This document shows, one piece after another, positions 8,516-16,225 of a stretch of DNA of 26,895 bases. The notes under the pieces are model-generated. The model was not told where the DNA came from, ran no database searches, and saw only the letters and a list, made by a program, of their open reading frames with translations. The position numbers and the translations under genes were made by a program. How positions within the stretch are numbered: position 1 is the first letter of the stretch; every line of letters begins with the position of its first letter. The DNA comes from a virus. The stretch covers positions 1-26,895 of the IMG/VR virus record IMGVR_UViG_3300006917_001358. One strand, 5' to 3'.

Positions 8516-8791
8516 ATGCGTTACTTAATGATTACATTTTTTAGACAGCCGGGTGGCCAAATTAATGAAGAAGTTAAAGCAGCCAAACGTGTTAGAAATT
8601 CAGATAGTTCATCATGCAATATTATTGTTGATTACGGAACCAAACAAATTGTAAAGTGTGTGGTTGAAGGTAAAGTGCATGATACTGATTTTGATAGAAT
8701 GAATCAGTATTATAAAAAGATTTACCCTAAACTAATAGAACAACTTGAAAAAGAAGGGCCTATTCAGGTCAAGGCTAGAGAAACAAAGTAA
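8516..8791 (+). CDS. Small conserved phage protein
   Basis: The 91-residue soluble product begins MRYLMITFFRQPGGQINEEV and ends in a Lys-rich helix. It resembles short uncharacterised proteins located next to clamp-loader genes in T4-like phages. No catalytic motif is visible. The start has no ribosome-binding site and sits 7 nt after a perfect late-promoter box; the Met at codon 5 is an alternative start. It is followed directly by a Rho-independent terminator. Confidence 0.7.
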   Translation: MRYLMITFFRQPGGQINEEVKAAKRVRNSDSSSCNIIVDYGTKQIVKCVVEGKVHDTDFDRMNQYYKKIYPKLIEQLEKEGPIQVKARETK

Positions 8792-8816
8792 ACGGGGCCT
8801 AAGCCCCGTTTTTTAT
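8791..8816 (+). terminator. Rho-independent terminator
   Basis: The stem AACGGGGC (8791-8798) pairs with GCCCCGTT (8803-8810) around a CTAA loop, and a run of T follows. It sits between two convergent genes, so it ends the plus-strand transcript and, more weakly, may stop transcription coming from phoH. Confidence 0.9.
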
Positions 8817-9595
8817 GAGTACAATTTTAGTACGTGTTCTATAATCTTATGTCTCCTTATATCAGTAATATCAAACTCGCAACCAATCATACCCGGTACT
8901 TTATTTTTAGATAATTTAGAAGTTAGGTCAAGTAGGCCGTTTTCTGGGGTCCTTCTATCAGTTTGTTCTACGTCCCCTGTAATGATAATCTTACTGCCTA
9001 CGCCTATTCTAGTCATCAACATTTTTAGTTGAGTAGGTGTTGCGTTTTGCGCCTCATCTAAAATAATCCAACTATGTTTAAAGTTACGTCCTCTACAGAA
9101 CGCTAGTGGAGTTATTTCAATTACTTGCTCATTAAGCATATATTCAATTTCTTTTGTACTATAGTACTCCTTTAGTATGTCTATAAGTGGTCTTACCCAC
9201 GGTTCCATTTTTTCATTCAAACCACCTGGTAAGAATCCATGCTTTTCATCATCAACCGCTACAGCAGGTCTGGTCAAGATAATACGGTCACAGCGTTTTT
9301 CACGCATAGCCCGAATAGCAGCCAACATAGCAAGATAAGTCTTTCCCGTACCCGCAGGTCCTGATACTATTACGATATCTTTTTCCGTGTCGTTGAGAGC
9401 GAGAATGTATTTTTCTTGGTTAACTGATTGCGGAATCAGTTCTATGGGCCGTCTTGTTTTGGCCTGCTTTTGTGCTTGGTTGAAATCTATTGTTTTAGAT
9501 TCTTTCATGTAGAATGTTTGACTTTCATCGAATTGTTGATAGTGTGTATGTCTGTTGTCCTTATTTCTGAGTGCGCCAGTCTTTCTTTTACTCAA
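8813..9595 (-). CDS. phoH: PhoH-like P-loop ATPase
   Basis: The 260-residue protein has the PhoH ATPase core: Walker A GPAGTGKT (79-86), the ILTRPAV motif (106-112), Walker B WIILDEAQNA (176-185), a LKMLMTRIG helix and ITGDVEQTD. The N-terminal 60 residues are a basic, polar extension. PhoH is common in marine phages; its role in infection is unsettled, and links to phosphate limitation or RNA metabolism have been proposed. The start is a TTG (9593-9595) preceded by AGGAGAG at a good distance. It is transcribed opposite to its neighbours from a leader of at least 50 nt that contains an inverted repeat. Confidence 0.92.
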   Translation of the reverse strand: MSKRKTGALRNKDNRHTHYQQFDESQTFYMKESKTIDFNQAQKQAKTRRPIELIPQSVNQEKYILALNDTEKDIVIVSGPAGTGKTYLAMLAAIRAMREKRCDRIILTRPAVAVDDEKHGFLPGGLNEKMEPWVRPLIDILKEYYSTKEIEYMLNEQVIEITPLAFCRGRNFKHSWIILDEAQNATPTQLKMLMTRIGVGSKIIITGDVEQTDRRTPENGLLDLTSKLSKNKVPGMIGCEFDITDIRRHKIIEHVLKLYS

Positions 9596-9619
9596 GTCAA
9601 TCTCTCCTATTTTACTTGA

Positions 9620-9642
9620 TATGAGGATGACATATCCTCATA
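9620..9642 (-). promoter_or_regulatory. Inverted repeat in the phoH leader
   Basis: A perfect 9-bp inverted repeat, TATGAGGAT / ATCCTCATA, with a 5-nt spacer lies 25-47 nt upstream of the phoH start codon. It could be an operator or an RNA hairpin close to the ribosome site. No T-run follows, so it is not a terminator. Confidence 0.6.
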
Positions 9643-9644
9643 CG

Positions 9645-9652
9645 TATTTACG
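9645..9652 (-). promoter_or_regulatory. Possible late-like box for phoH (CGTAAATA on minus strand)
   Basis: On the minus strand the sequence reads CGTAAATA, six of eight matches to TATAAATA, just upstream of the inverted repeat. It would give a leader of about 40-45 nt containing the repeat and the ribosome site. Confidence 0.3.
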
Positions 9653-9698
9653 GGGTGTTCTATCTTAGCATGTAGATACATTAAGAATAATAATATCA

Positions 9699-9706
9699 GA
9701 TAAATA
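9699..9706 (+). promoter_or_regulatory. Late-promoter-like box GATAAATA (distal copy)
   Basis: Seven of eight matches to TATAAATA. It lies in the 170-nt divergent gap, 59 nt upstream of the ATG at 9766. A second copy follows at 9753-9760. Apart from these boxes and the phoH leader elements, nothing else is evident in this gap. Confidence 0.4.
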
Positions 9707-9752
9707 TTAGACTAAGCTCGGATTTTTAACTTTCTAGCATAGCCCCTAAAAA

Positions 9753-9760
9753 GATAAATA
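9753..9760 (+). promoter_or_regulatory. Late-promoter-like box GATAAATA, 5 nt before the start codon
   Basis: Seven of eight matches to the T4 late octamer. Only 5 nt (CTAAT) separate it from the ATG at 9766, so a start of transcription at the usual distance falls on the A of the ATG. No Shine-Dalgarno sequence is present. Confidence 0.55.
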
Positions 9761-9765
9761 CTAAT

Positions 9766-10359
9766 ATGAAAAAAGTCGCAGATAATTTTTTTAATGATAT
9801 TGATTTCGTCAGTATCACCGATACCATAAAGGGTATCATGACCAGCGATGGGTCAATGTCTACTATACTAGATTTCGAGCGTGTATTAGACGAAGCAGAC
9901 TTATATGCTTTTAAGAATTGGCTAGTAGGGGAACTAGTACAGGGTCCAGACGTTGGGCGCTATAGCGTAACTTGCGTATTCATGTGGCCTTATAAACTAA
10001 TGCCCGATCCAAGAGGTGCTAAAAGACTAATGAAGATTGGGTGCAAACTTAAATTTGCTAAGTCTAAAGTTAAAGTTCCTATTCAAATACAAGATTATGA
10101 AGATTTTGTGCCGGGTACACGTTACCCTAAGGCTGTAGAAAAGAAAGTTTGGTTTGTAGAAATTGAGATTCCATTAGAATTAATGGATGATATTAAAGAA
10201 GGTTCTATTGATTTGGCCGACGCTACTATTGACCTTGAAGAAATTGAGAATGCATATGATGAGGACCTAGATAAAGAGGGTACTCAGGAGCAAGATCAAG
10301 AATCAGCACCTGACCAAGATATGAATATGGGGGCAGGTGCTCCACCTCCAGTAGCCTAA
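9766..10359 (+). CDS. Conserved phage protein with Pro/Gln-rich tail
   Basis: The 197-residue soluble product has a folded N-terminal part (about 1-135, ending VWFVEIEIPLELMDDIKEGS). It continues into an acidic helix and then a low-complexity tail rich in Gln, Asp, Met, Gly and Pro. It looks like an uncharacterised protein of marine T4-like phages. It is followed after 8 nt by another conserved phage protein and then by the holin, suggesting late expression. No catalytic motif is visible. Confidence 0.7.
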   Translation: MKKVADNFFNDIDFVSITDTIKGIMTSDGSMSTILDFERVLDEADLYAFKNWLVGELVQGPDVGRYSVTCVFMWPYKLMPDPRGAKRLMKIGCKLKFAKSKVKVPIQIQDYEDFVPGTRYPKAVEKKVWFVEIEIPLELMDDIKEGSIDLADATIDLEEIENAYDEDLDKEGTQEQDQESAPDQDMNMGAGAPPPVA

Positions 10360-10367
10360 GGAATATT

Positions 10368-10910
10368 ATGAACAGAATACTTACAGAAGGCTTAGACTAT
10401 GAAGATATGCAGGGACAGGTAGAACCTAAAGTCACTGTAGACGAGTACGCCGCTAAAATGGGTAAAGACAAAGATATCGTAACTGTTACCTTTGTTGTTA
10501 ATTCTAAACTTGCCGGCGATGATTTGGTTAGTTGGTTTGAGCGCGGCTACGATTTTGTATTAGATGCAAGCGTAAGCGAAGGTGAGATTGAACCAAACAA
10601 ATACTTAGTATTTGTAGAAATGAATCGTAGACTTGCAGTACCAGAAAGAATTATTGAATTACTAGAAGATTTACAAACGCTAACCGGATTAAAATTAAAA
10701 GATTGGACTGTAGAAGTTGATGATGAAACATATGATGCTGATATAGATATATTAAAGCAAGTCATCATACTGAATCCAAATGAATATAAGATAGAAGAAG
10801 AACAAGAAGAAGAATTAAACGAAATGCGTACTATTGCAAACCTTAGTACAAAGAAAATACATTCTGACAACGAGTATATAACAAAAATAAAAACCATGGC
10901 GGGGATGTAA
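10368..10910 (+). CDS. Conserved phage protein with possible N-terminal processing site
   Basis: The 180-residue product belongs, from memory, to an uncharacterised family of marine T4-like phages; a typical segment is DDLVSWFERGYDFVLDASVS. It begins MNRILTEGLD, with an L-T-E tripeptide at 5-7 that fits the T4 prohead protease rule (L/I-x-E). This is the weakest of the leader candidates. The C-terminal part is Glu-rich, then basic. A Shine-Dalgarno sequence (AAGGAA) precedes the ATG. The next gene begins 1 nt after its stop. Confidence 0.7.
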   Translation: MNRILTEGLDYEDMQGQVEPKVTVDEYAAKMGKDKDIVTVTFVVNSKLAGDDLVSWFERGYDFVLDASVSEGEIEPNKYLVFVEMNRRLAVPERIIELLEDLQTLTGLKLKDWTVEVDDETYDADIDILKQVIILNPNEYKIEEEQEEELNEMRTIANLSTKKIHSDNEYITKIKTMAGM

Positions 10911-10911
10911 G

Positions 10912-11427
10912 ATGGAGCGTACAGTTTTAACAAAGCGTTACGAAGAAGAGGAAATGATGGTCGTCGGTCGCAACGATGAACATTATACGTCAATGGTTGA
11001 TGACAAGGAGTTTTACGGACAAATGCAACAACGAAACGAACAAGCCAACCAAATGTTAAACCTCACACAGGCAGGTAACAATGCCGCACAGAACGCTGAG
11101 GTATTAGTTAAAAATACAAACGAAGATTGGATTAATAAAAAGTGGCGCCCTAGCATGGGTTGGATGTATATGGCCGTTTGTATTTGTGACTTCATTATTT
11201 TCCCAGTTCTTTGGTCATTATTACAAGCAATTAGTAAGGGTCAAGTAACAGCACAATGGCAACCAGTAACACTTATGGGTGCTGGATTATTCCATATCTC
11301 TATGGGTGCAATTCTAGGTATCGCAGTATACGGTAGAACAAAAGAGAAGTTGGCAGACGTACCTAATAATGGTGCTCCTGCAGGTTCACCCGGAATGTCA
11401 CTACCAGGCTTGAACTCACTCAAGTAA
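10912..11427 (+). CDS. Holin of the 3TM (GTA-type) class, two clear membrane segments
   Basis: The 171-residue product has a polar N-terminal 70 residues, then the signature NKKWRPSMGWMYMAV (75-89) typical of the 3TM/gene-transfer-agent holin family. Membrane segments lie at about 84-106 and 117-139, followed by a Gly/Pro/Asn-rich tail. Holins open the inner membrane at the end of infection. No endolysin or spanin is visible beside it. A sigma70-like promoter for the DnaJ gene overlaps its last codons. Confidence 0.75.
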   Translation: MERTVLTKRYEEEEMMVVGRNDEHYTSMVDDKEFYGQMQQRNEQANQMLNLTQAGNNAAQNAEVLVKNTNEDWINKKWRPSMGWMYMAVCICDFIIFPVLWSLLQAISKGQVTAQWQPVTLMGAGLFHISMGAILGIAVYGRTKEKLADVPNNGAPAGSPGMSLPGLNSLK

Positions 11428-11439
11428 GTATGCTATAAT
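11410..11439 (+). promoter_or_regulatory. Extended -10 sigma70-like promoter before dnaJ-like gene
   Basis: TGCTATAAT (11431-11439) is a perfect extended -10 (TGnTATAAT). A fair -35, TTGAAC, lies at 11410-11415 with an 18-nt spacer. Five nt separate TATAAT from the ATG at 11445 and no ribosome site is present, so the mRNA would be leaderless. Confidence 0.65.
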
Positions 11440-11444
11440 ATTGA

Positions 11445-12245
11445 ATGGATCATTATCAGACATTGGGCGTTAGCAGAAATGCTACGCCCGATGAAATTAA
11501 AAAAGCCTATCGTAAACTAGCAAGTCAACATCATCCTGATAAAGGTGGAGATACCCACAAGTTTCAGGATATCCAAACTGCCTACGATACATTAAGCGAT
11601 CCACAAAAGAAACAACAATACGATAACCCTAATCCTTTTGGAAACAGTGGGCAAGAATTCCCCGGTGGCTTTAGTTTTAATTTTGGTGGAGACAACATCA
11701 ATGACATATTCAGTCAGATGTTTGGTGGCAGACCAAACCCCTTTCAAAATCAAGGTAGACAAGTATATAGAACTAAAGTAACTGTGCCATTAGAAGATGC
11801 ATATACTGGCGCTAATCATACATTAAAATTACATACACACGAAGGACTTAAGGTAATAAGCATTGATGTACCTAAAGGCGTAGCAAGTGGTGCCCAACTT
11901 AGATATGAGAACGTATTAGTATCGGGTAGTTTGATTGTTGAATTCGTAGTCATGCCCCATTTAAAATACGATAGGCGTGGACAAGATTTATATAGTAATC
12001 AACCCATATCTGTATTAGATTTAATTGTTGGCACTAAGGTGCAATTTACTACATTAGGTGGAAAGACATTGGATGTTACTGTAAGACCAAACACTCAACC
12101 ATATATGCAACTGCGCATACCAAAAGAAGGTATGCCCAATGATCAAGGAGGGTACGGAGACCAAATACTATTGATTAAACCCTTCATTCCTGATAATATA
12201 TCAAATGATATCATTGAGAGTATCAATAAGTTCAAAGCAAAATAA
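11445..12245 (+). CDS. DnaJ-like Hsp40 co-chaperone without zinc finger (CbpA type)
   Basis: The 266-residue protein has an N-terminal J domain (1-60) with HPD at 30-32, required to stimulate Hsp70 ATPase. A Gly/Phe-rich linker follows (about 63-105, GGFSFNFGGDNINDIFSQMF), then a C-terminal substrate-binding domain (VYRTKVTVPLEDAYTG onward). The Cys-rich zinc region of DnaJ is missing, as in CbpA. It should direct host DnaK to chosen substrates, for example replication or virion proteins; which ones is unknown. It has its own near-consensus promoter and directly precedes the ClpA-like gene. Confidence 0.9.
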   Translation: MDHYQTLGVSRNATPDEIKKAYRKLASQHHPDKGGDTHKFQDIQTAYDTLSDPQKKQQYDNPNPFGNSGQEFPGGFSFNFGGDNINDIFSQMFGGRPNPFQNQGRQVYRTKVTVPLEDAYTGANHTLKLHTHEGLKVISIDVPKGVASGAQLRYENVLVSGSLIVEFVVMPHLKYDRRGQDLYSNQPISVLDLIVGTKVQFTTLGGKTLDVTVRPNTQPYMQLRIPKEGMPNDQGGYGDQILLIKPFIPDNISNDIIESINKFKAK

Positions 12246-12248
12246 ATA
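12241..12248 (+). promoter_or_regulatory. Late-promoter-like box AATAAATA before clpA-like gene
   Basis: Seven of eight matches to the T4 late octamer. It overlaps the dnaJ-like stop codon and lies 18 nt before the TTG start, leaving room for the AAGGA ribosome site at 12254-12258. Confidence 0.45.
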
Positions 12249-12266
12249 CGTAAAAGGAAATAAACA

Positions 12267-14546
12267 TTGAATAACTCACCTGAAATTGAAAACATTATTG
12301 AGCAGGCGATAGCCAATGCTAAAGATCGTAAACATCAGTATGTTACTATTGAACATTTATTGTTGGCATTGGTTACACATCCTCCCTTCAAGAAATGTTT
12401 GAACACTTTTAATGTTGATACTGATTTAATGGTTTCAGAGATAGAAGCATATCTTAATGGGTTACATGCTATTGAGAGTAAAGACCCTGATGTTATGCCG
12501 CGCAAGACAAATAGCCTTGAGCGTACTATGAATCGCAGTGTGACACAAGTACTATTCACTGGTCGTAGACAAGTTCTTACTATTGATTTGTATTTGAGTA
12601 TCGCCGCAGAAGGTAATAGCCACGCACATTATTTCTTACTGAAATATGGTGTTAACAAACAAGACTTTGTTCCGCACTGGCAGAAAACTTATAAGGGTAG
12701 TGATTATGGTAATAAACTTACTGATAATCAAGCCGATGAAATCCTTGAAGAACACACAATTAATCTGACTCAACTTGCACGACAAGGTAAGTTGGAGCCT
12801 GTCATCGGTCGCCATAAAGAGATTGACGATATCATTAACGTATTGGCTAAACGATTTAAGAGTAACGTATTGATGGTTGGTGTTCCAGGCGTTGGTAAAA
12901 CTGCTATTGCAGAAGGTATCGCATTAGCAATTGTAAACAATGAAGTTCCTGAGTTCCTTGAGGATCATGAACTATACAGTCTTGAGATTGGTAGTTTGCT
13001 TGCAGGCAGTCGCTATCGTGGTGACTTTGAAGAAAAGGTAAAGCACGTTATTGATGCATTGAATACTAAGAAGAGAGCGATTCTGTTCATTGACGAAGCA
13101 CACACTATGCAGAATGCAGGTAGTGGTAGCAATGGCAGTGTTGACTTTGCTAATATGATTAAGCCTGCAATTACTAAAGGCACACTTAAAGTTATCGCAA
13201 GTACAACATGGGAAGAGTTCTACGAAAGTTTTGAGAAGGATCGTGCATTGATGCGCAGATTCTATCGTGTTAGCATTGATGAGCCTACAGAAGAAACTAC
13301 AATTCGTATTCTCAGTGGATTGGCTGCAAGACTTAATGACTTCCACAAAGTTAATATTACTGATGAGGCAATCAAAGCCGCTGTAGAAAATGCAGGTCGT
13401 TATATCAATGACCGTAAGAATCCTGACAAGAGCATTGACTTGCTTGATGCAGCCTGTGCTAAACAGAAAGTGTTGGGTAACGAAGATGCAATCATTACTA
13501 AGCAATTAGTACATGACCAAGTTGAGAAGTTTACTGGTGTACCTGCTGACAAATTGAACAGCGATAATTTTGATAGGATTCAAAACCTTGATATCAATGT
13601 TAAGAGTAAGTTGTACGGACAAGATGAAACTGTTGAAAAGGTTCTTGAGCGTGTTTACGTTTCATTTGCCGGTATTGGTAATGAAACTAAGCCAACAGCA
13701 AGTTTCTTATTCTTGGGTCCTACTGGTACTGGTAAAACAGAACTTGCTAAACTATTAAGTAAAAACCTCGACATGCCATTACTCAAGTATGACATGAGTG
13801 AGTACAGTGAAAAACATAGTGTTAGTAGTTTGATTGGTCCTCCTCCTGGTTATGTTGGCTTCGGTGATAGTCAAGTGCAAGGTGGACGTTTGATTAGTGA
13901 CCTAAGTAAGAACCCACATGCCATCATGTTGTTTGATGAAGTTGAAAAGGCTCACCCCGATATCTTCAATATCTTCCTACAAATGCTTGATGAAGGTACT
14001 ATCACCGGTAGTAATGGTAAGAAGGTCAGTTGTAAGAATACTATCATTATCATGACTAGTAATTTGGGTAGTAGCGATAATGAGCGTAACAATATTGGCT
14101 TCGGTGACATGGAAAAGAGTGGCGAGGATGATCGTGCATTGAAAGAATTCTTCAAGCCTGAATTTAGAAATCGTCTTGACCTTGTATGCAAGTTTAATAA
14201 ACTTGATATGTTATCTATTAAGAAGATTGTTATTAAATTTACAGATGAACTTAAGAAGAGTTTGCTAGATAAGCATAACATCACTCTTAACCTTAGTGAA
14301 CCGGTAGTTGAGTATTTGGCTGATAAGGGCTATGATAAGAAAATGGGTGCTAGACCCCTAGCACGTAAGATTGATGAAATGATTCGTGTTCCACTATCTA
14401 AAAAGATTTTGTTTGAACGTATCAACAGTGCTAATGTAATGGCTGTACTAAATGAAAATCAAGAAATTGATTTTAGTGTTTCACAAAAAGTAACTGCAAT
14501 GGTGGGAGAAGATGGAATCATTCAAGTTGAACCTGGAAGACCGTGA
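12267..14546 (+). CDS. clpA: ClpA-like AAA+ unfoldase with ClpP-docking IGF tripeptide
   Basis: The 759-residue product is practically the length of E. coli ClpA (758). An N domain (1-140, substrate/adaptor binding) is followed by D1 with Walker A GVPGVGKT (205-212) and Walker B LFIDEAH (273-279). D2 has Walker A GPTGTGKT (484-491), LFDEVEKAH (555-563), the GPPPGYVG pore loop and the GARPLAR sensor-2. No ClpB-type middle domain is present. I-G-F at 610-612 occupies the place of the ClpA IGL loop that docks on ClpP. No ClpP gene is visible here, so it probably borrows host ClpP. The start is TTG with AAGGA upstream. Its end overlaps the next gene by 35 nt. Confidence 0.92.
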   Translation: MNNSPEIENIIEQAIANAKDRKHQYVTIEHLLLALVTHPPFKKCLNTFNVDTDLMVSEIEAYLNGLHAIESKDPDVMPRKTNSLERTMNRSVTQVLFTGRRQVLTIDLYLSIAAEGNSHAHYFLLKYGVNKQDFVPHWQKTYKGSDYGNKLTDNQADEILEEHTINLTQLARQGKLEPVIGRHKEIDDIINVLAKRFKSNVLMVGVPGVGKTAIAEGIALAIVNNEVPEFLEDHELYSLEIGSLLAGSRYRGDFEEKVKHVIDALNTKKRAILFIDEAHTMQNAGSGSNGSVDFANMIKPAITKGTLKVIASTTWEEFYESFEKDRALMRRFYRVSIDEPTEETTIRILSGLAARLNDFHKVNITDEAIKAAVENAGRYINDRKNPDKSIDLLDAACAKQKVLGNEDAIITKQLVHDQVEKFTGVPADKLNSDNFDRIQNLDINVKSKLYGQDETVEKVLERVYVSFAGIGNETKPTASFLFLGPTGTGKTELAKLLSKNLDMPLLKYDMSEYSEKHSVSSLIGPPPGYVGFGDSQVQGGRLISDLSKNPHAIMLFDEVEKAHPDIFNIFLQMLDEGTITGSNGKKVSCKNTIIIMTSNLGSSDNERNNIGFGDMEKSGEDDRALKEFFKPEFRNRLDLVCKFNKLDMLSIKKIVIKFTDELKKSLLDKHNITLNLSEPVVEYLADKGYDKKMGARPLARKIDEMIRVPLSKKILFERINSANVMAVLNENQEIDFSVSQKVTAMVGEDGIIQVEPGRP

Positions 14547-15237
14547 TAAACTGTTCTTTAATAAGTACAAATACCGAGCATCCTGTACTTTATTAGGTGT
14601 AAGATTTACGTATTATTGCACTACTCTTAAAGAATTCCAAAAGAAAATAGAAAGACGTAAACAAGATCCATGGCATTATGGAAGACAGTATTCCAATGAA
14701 GAGTTGGACCTAAACGCTATTGAGTTCTTTATTCGTTGGCGCAACACATACAAAAAAGATACAATCATACGTATTGAATATGATACCTTTGCAGTATTTT
14801 CTAATGACCTAGAATTGCTAAAAACATTGGAAGAAATTGATTCCTATGATATTGAATACACTCAAGCAAACGTTATTGCTCCCGGGGTAAAATTCTTTAA
14901 AAATAAGCCCAACTATGATTATAGAATATACCTTAAGGGCATTAGACTTGACAGTGATAAGGTTGACCAAATATCTTCATTTGTAGACAGTTACAAAGAC
15001 CGAGATAGTGTCAAAATCTCAGGTGCTTTAGTAAATGCAGTGCGAAATGGCAGAATAGCGGCTAGCCGCTGGATGCATAATAGTTACTATATAGATTATA
15101 AAGATGAAAGTATGCTAACTTTATTGAGACTGGTATTTCCCGGGGTACTTTCATCCAAAATCTACAAATTAGAATCTGAACAGAATAAGCATAAATACTC
15201 TGAGAAAATGGAGTATTTAGATGGCGAAAATAGTTGA
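14512..15237 (+). CDS. Hypothetical phage protein overlapping clpA-like gene
   Basis: The 241-residue basic, Tyr-rich soluble protein contains alternating charged and aromatic stretches (FNKYKYRASCTLLGVRFTYY; IEFFIRWRNTYKKDTIIRIE). I do not recognise the family. The ATG at 14512 lies inside the clpA-like gene (35-nt overlap, GGAGAAG upstream), so the two are co-translated. Its own end overlaps the next small gene by 17 nt. Confidence 0.65.
   Translation: MESFKLNLEDRDKLFFNKYKYRASCTLLGVRFTYYCTTLKEFQKKIERRKQDPWHYGRQYSNEELDLNAIEFFIRWRNTYKKDTIIRIEYDTFAVFSNDLELLKTLEEIDSYDIEYTQANVIAPGVKFFKNKPNYDYRIYLKGIRLDSDKVDQISSFVDSYKDRDSVKISGALVNAVRNGRIAASRWMHNSYYIDYKDESMLTLLRLVFPGVLSSKIYKLESEQNKHKYSEKMEYLDGENS
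15190..15197 (+). promoter_or_regulatory. Late-like box CATAAATA inside the preceding gene
   Basis: Seven of eight matches to TATAAATA, 23 nt upstream of the small gene at 15221. The same 23-nt spacing is seen for the boxes at 16889 and 19018. It could be coincidental coding sequence. Confidence 0.3.
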
Positions 15238-15391
15238 AGATGTTCTAGTAGTAAAATTCAGTAAAATTGTCAAGGATAACGAGGATAACAAAGAAGTTAT
15301 TGCTAGCCGTGACATTCAGCAAGCACTAGAACAAGTAGCCCAAGAACTTGTGGGTGATGGTGTAATTGTAGAGGTTATGGGGGCAGAATAA
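15221..15391 (+). CDS. Small phage protein, 56 residues
   Basis: A short open frame encodes a 56-residue product beginning MAKIVEDVLVVKFSKIVKDN and ending VIVEVMGAE. GGAG at 15210-15213 provides a ribosome site. The start overlaps the end of the previous gene by 17 nt, and the stop overlaps the next ATG by one base (TAATG). It has alternating hydrophobic strands and an amphipathic helix, which supports real coding. Function unknown. It looks like a type of short protein kept next to decoration-like proteins in T4-like phages. Confidence 0.7.
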   Translation: MAKIVEDVLVVKFSKIVKDNEDNKEVIASRDIQQALEQVAQELVGDGVIVEVMGAE

Positions 15392-15777
15392 TGTCTCAGA
15401 CAACTACGCTGATATTATTATCACAAACTACATATCTGAATCCCGGTAACGGTGCACCTTATACCGTTACGGGAAATAGTCAGCCTGCAGCCGCTTATTA
15501 TTTAGGTAATCAAGACCTACAAACTGTTAATATTAGTTTAACTAATTGTACGGGAAACATTGTTATTGAAGCCAGTCTAGCAACTGACCCAACGAATAAT
15601 GATTGGTTTGATGTATATCAGTTAGAAGCAAACGCTAATGCGACACCAAATAGTGCTCCTCAAATCGCAAGTAACGCTAGAATGTATACCAATGTTGAAG
15701 GTAACTTTGTTTATTTAAGAGCAAAGGTAGAGGATTTTCAGGGTGGTGTAGTTAATTACGTAAAGTTGACTTATTAA
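15391..15777 (+). CDS. Small beta-sandwich virion protein, probable decoration/tail-associated
   Basis: The 128-residue protein is rich in Thr, Asn and beta-branched residues. Segments such as LQTVNISLTNCTGNIVIEAS and GNFVYLRAKVEDFQGGVVNY recall a beta-sandwich family found among structural proteins of marine myoviruses. It has no signal peptide. Coupled to the preceding 56-residue gene by TAATG. A virion surface or tail-associated role is likely; the exact position is inferred. Confidence 0.6.
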   Translation: MSQTTTLILLSQTTYLNPGNGAPYTVTGNSQPAAAYYLGNQDLQTVNISLTNCTGNIVIEASLATDPTNNDWFDVYQLEANANATPNSAPQIASNARMYTNVEGNFVYLRAKVEDFQGGVVNYVKLTY

Positions 15778-15778
15778 A

Positions 15779-16225
15779 ATGACTACAGAACTTTTTAGAA
15801 AATATATTGATATTATTAACGAGTCTGCTAATTTAAGTGTAGAACAATTAGCCACCATTAGCGATGAAGCCTTAGACAAAGCATACGGATATGGTCGTAG
15901 CAGTCCAGGCAATACGTTTGGTTGGCAGGCTAATCTTAAATCAGCAGAGTTTGCTAAGAAAGCCATTGAGTCCGGTATCACAGATATCGATCAAATTGCA
16001 GATGCAATACATAAGGGTTGGAATGTTACTGCTAAAGCATTTGTTCAGAACCCGGAACAATTTGATGACACAGAAAAACTCAAAGCAGCCGGCAAACTTG
16101 AAGCAAAACTAGCACAACGTGAAAAATTAATGAATATTAATTATGCTCAACTACCTGATGATGAGCAGGAAAAAGATCGTGTAGTTGCTAGAGTATTATT
16201 ACAGGCGTTGGCAGGTAACAAATGA
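15779..16225 (+). CDS. RyR-domain-like protein with internal-protein-type leader
   Basis: The 148-residue product has an N-terminal leader, MTTELFRKYIDIINE, ending in I-N-E at 13-15, a possible prohead-protease site. The C-terminal half (about 73-145) resembles the RyR repeat found in ryanodine receptors and in many bacterial and phage proteins: an HKGWN segment and then INYAQLPDDEQEKDRVVARVLLQAL split over 119-143, compared with the family's PYxxLPExEKExDR. The function of RyR domains in phages is not known; a ligand-binding role is speculative. It starts 1 nt after the previous stop and overlaps the next start (ATGA). Confidence 0.6.
   Translation: MTTELFRKYIDIINESANLSVEQLATISDEALDKAYGYGRSSPGNTFGWQANLKSAEFAKKAIESGITDIDQIADAIHKGWNVTAKAFVQNPEQFDDTEKLKAAGKLEAKLAQREKLMNINYAQLPDDEQEKDRVVARVLLQALAGNK

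Noticed and set aside
12972-13505. 177-residue minus-strand frame inside the clpA-like gene
   Set aside because: It lies opposite conserved ATPase motifs; composition is Cys/Ile/Thr-rich, as expected for a shadow frame.
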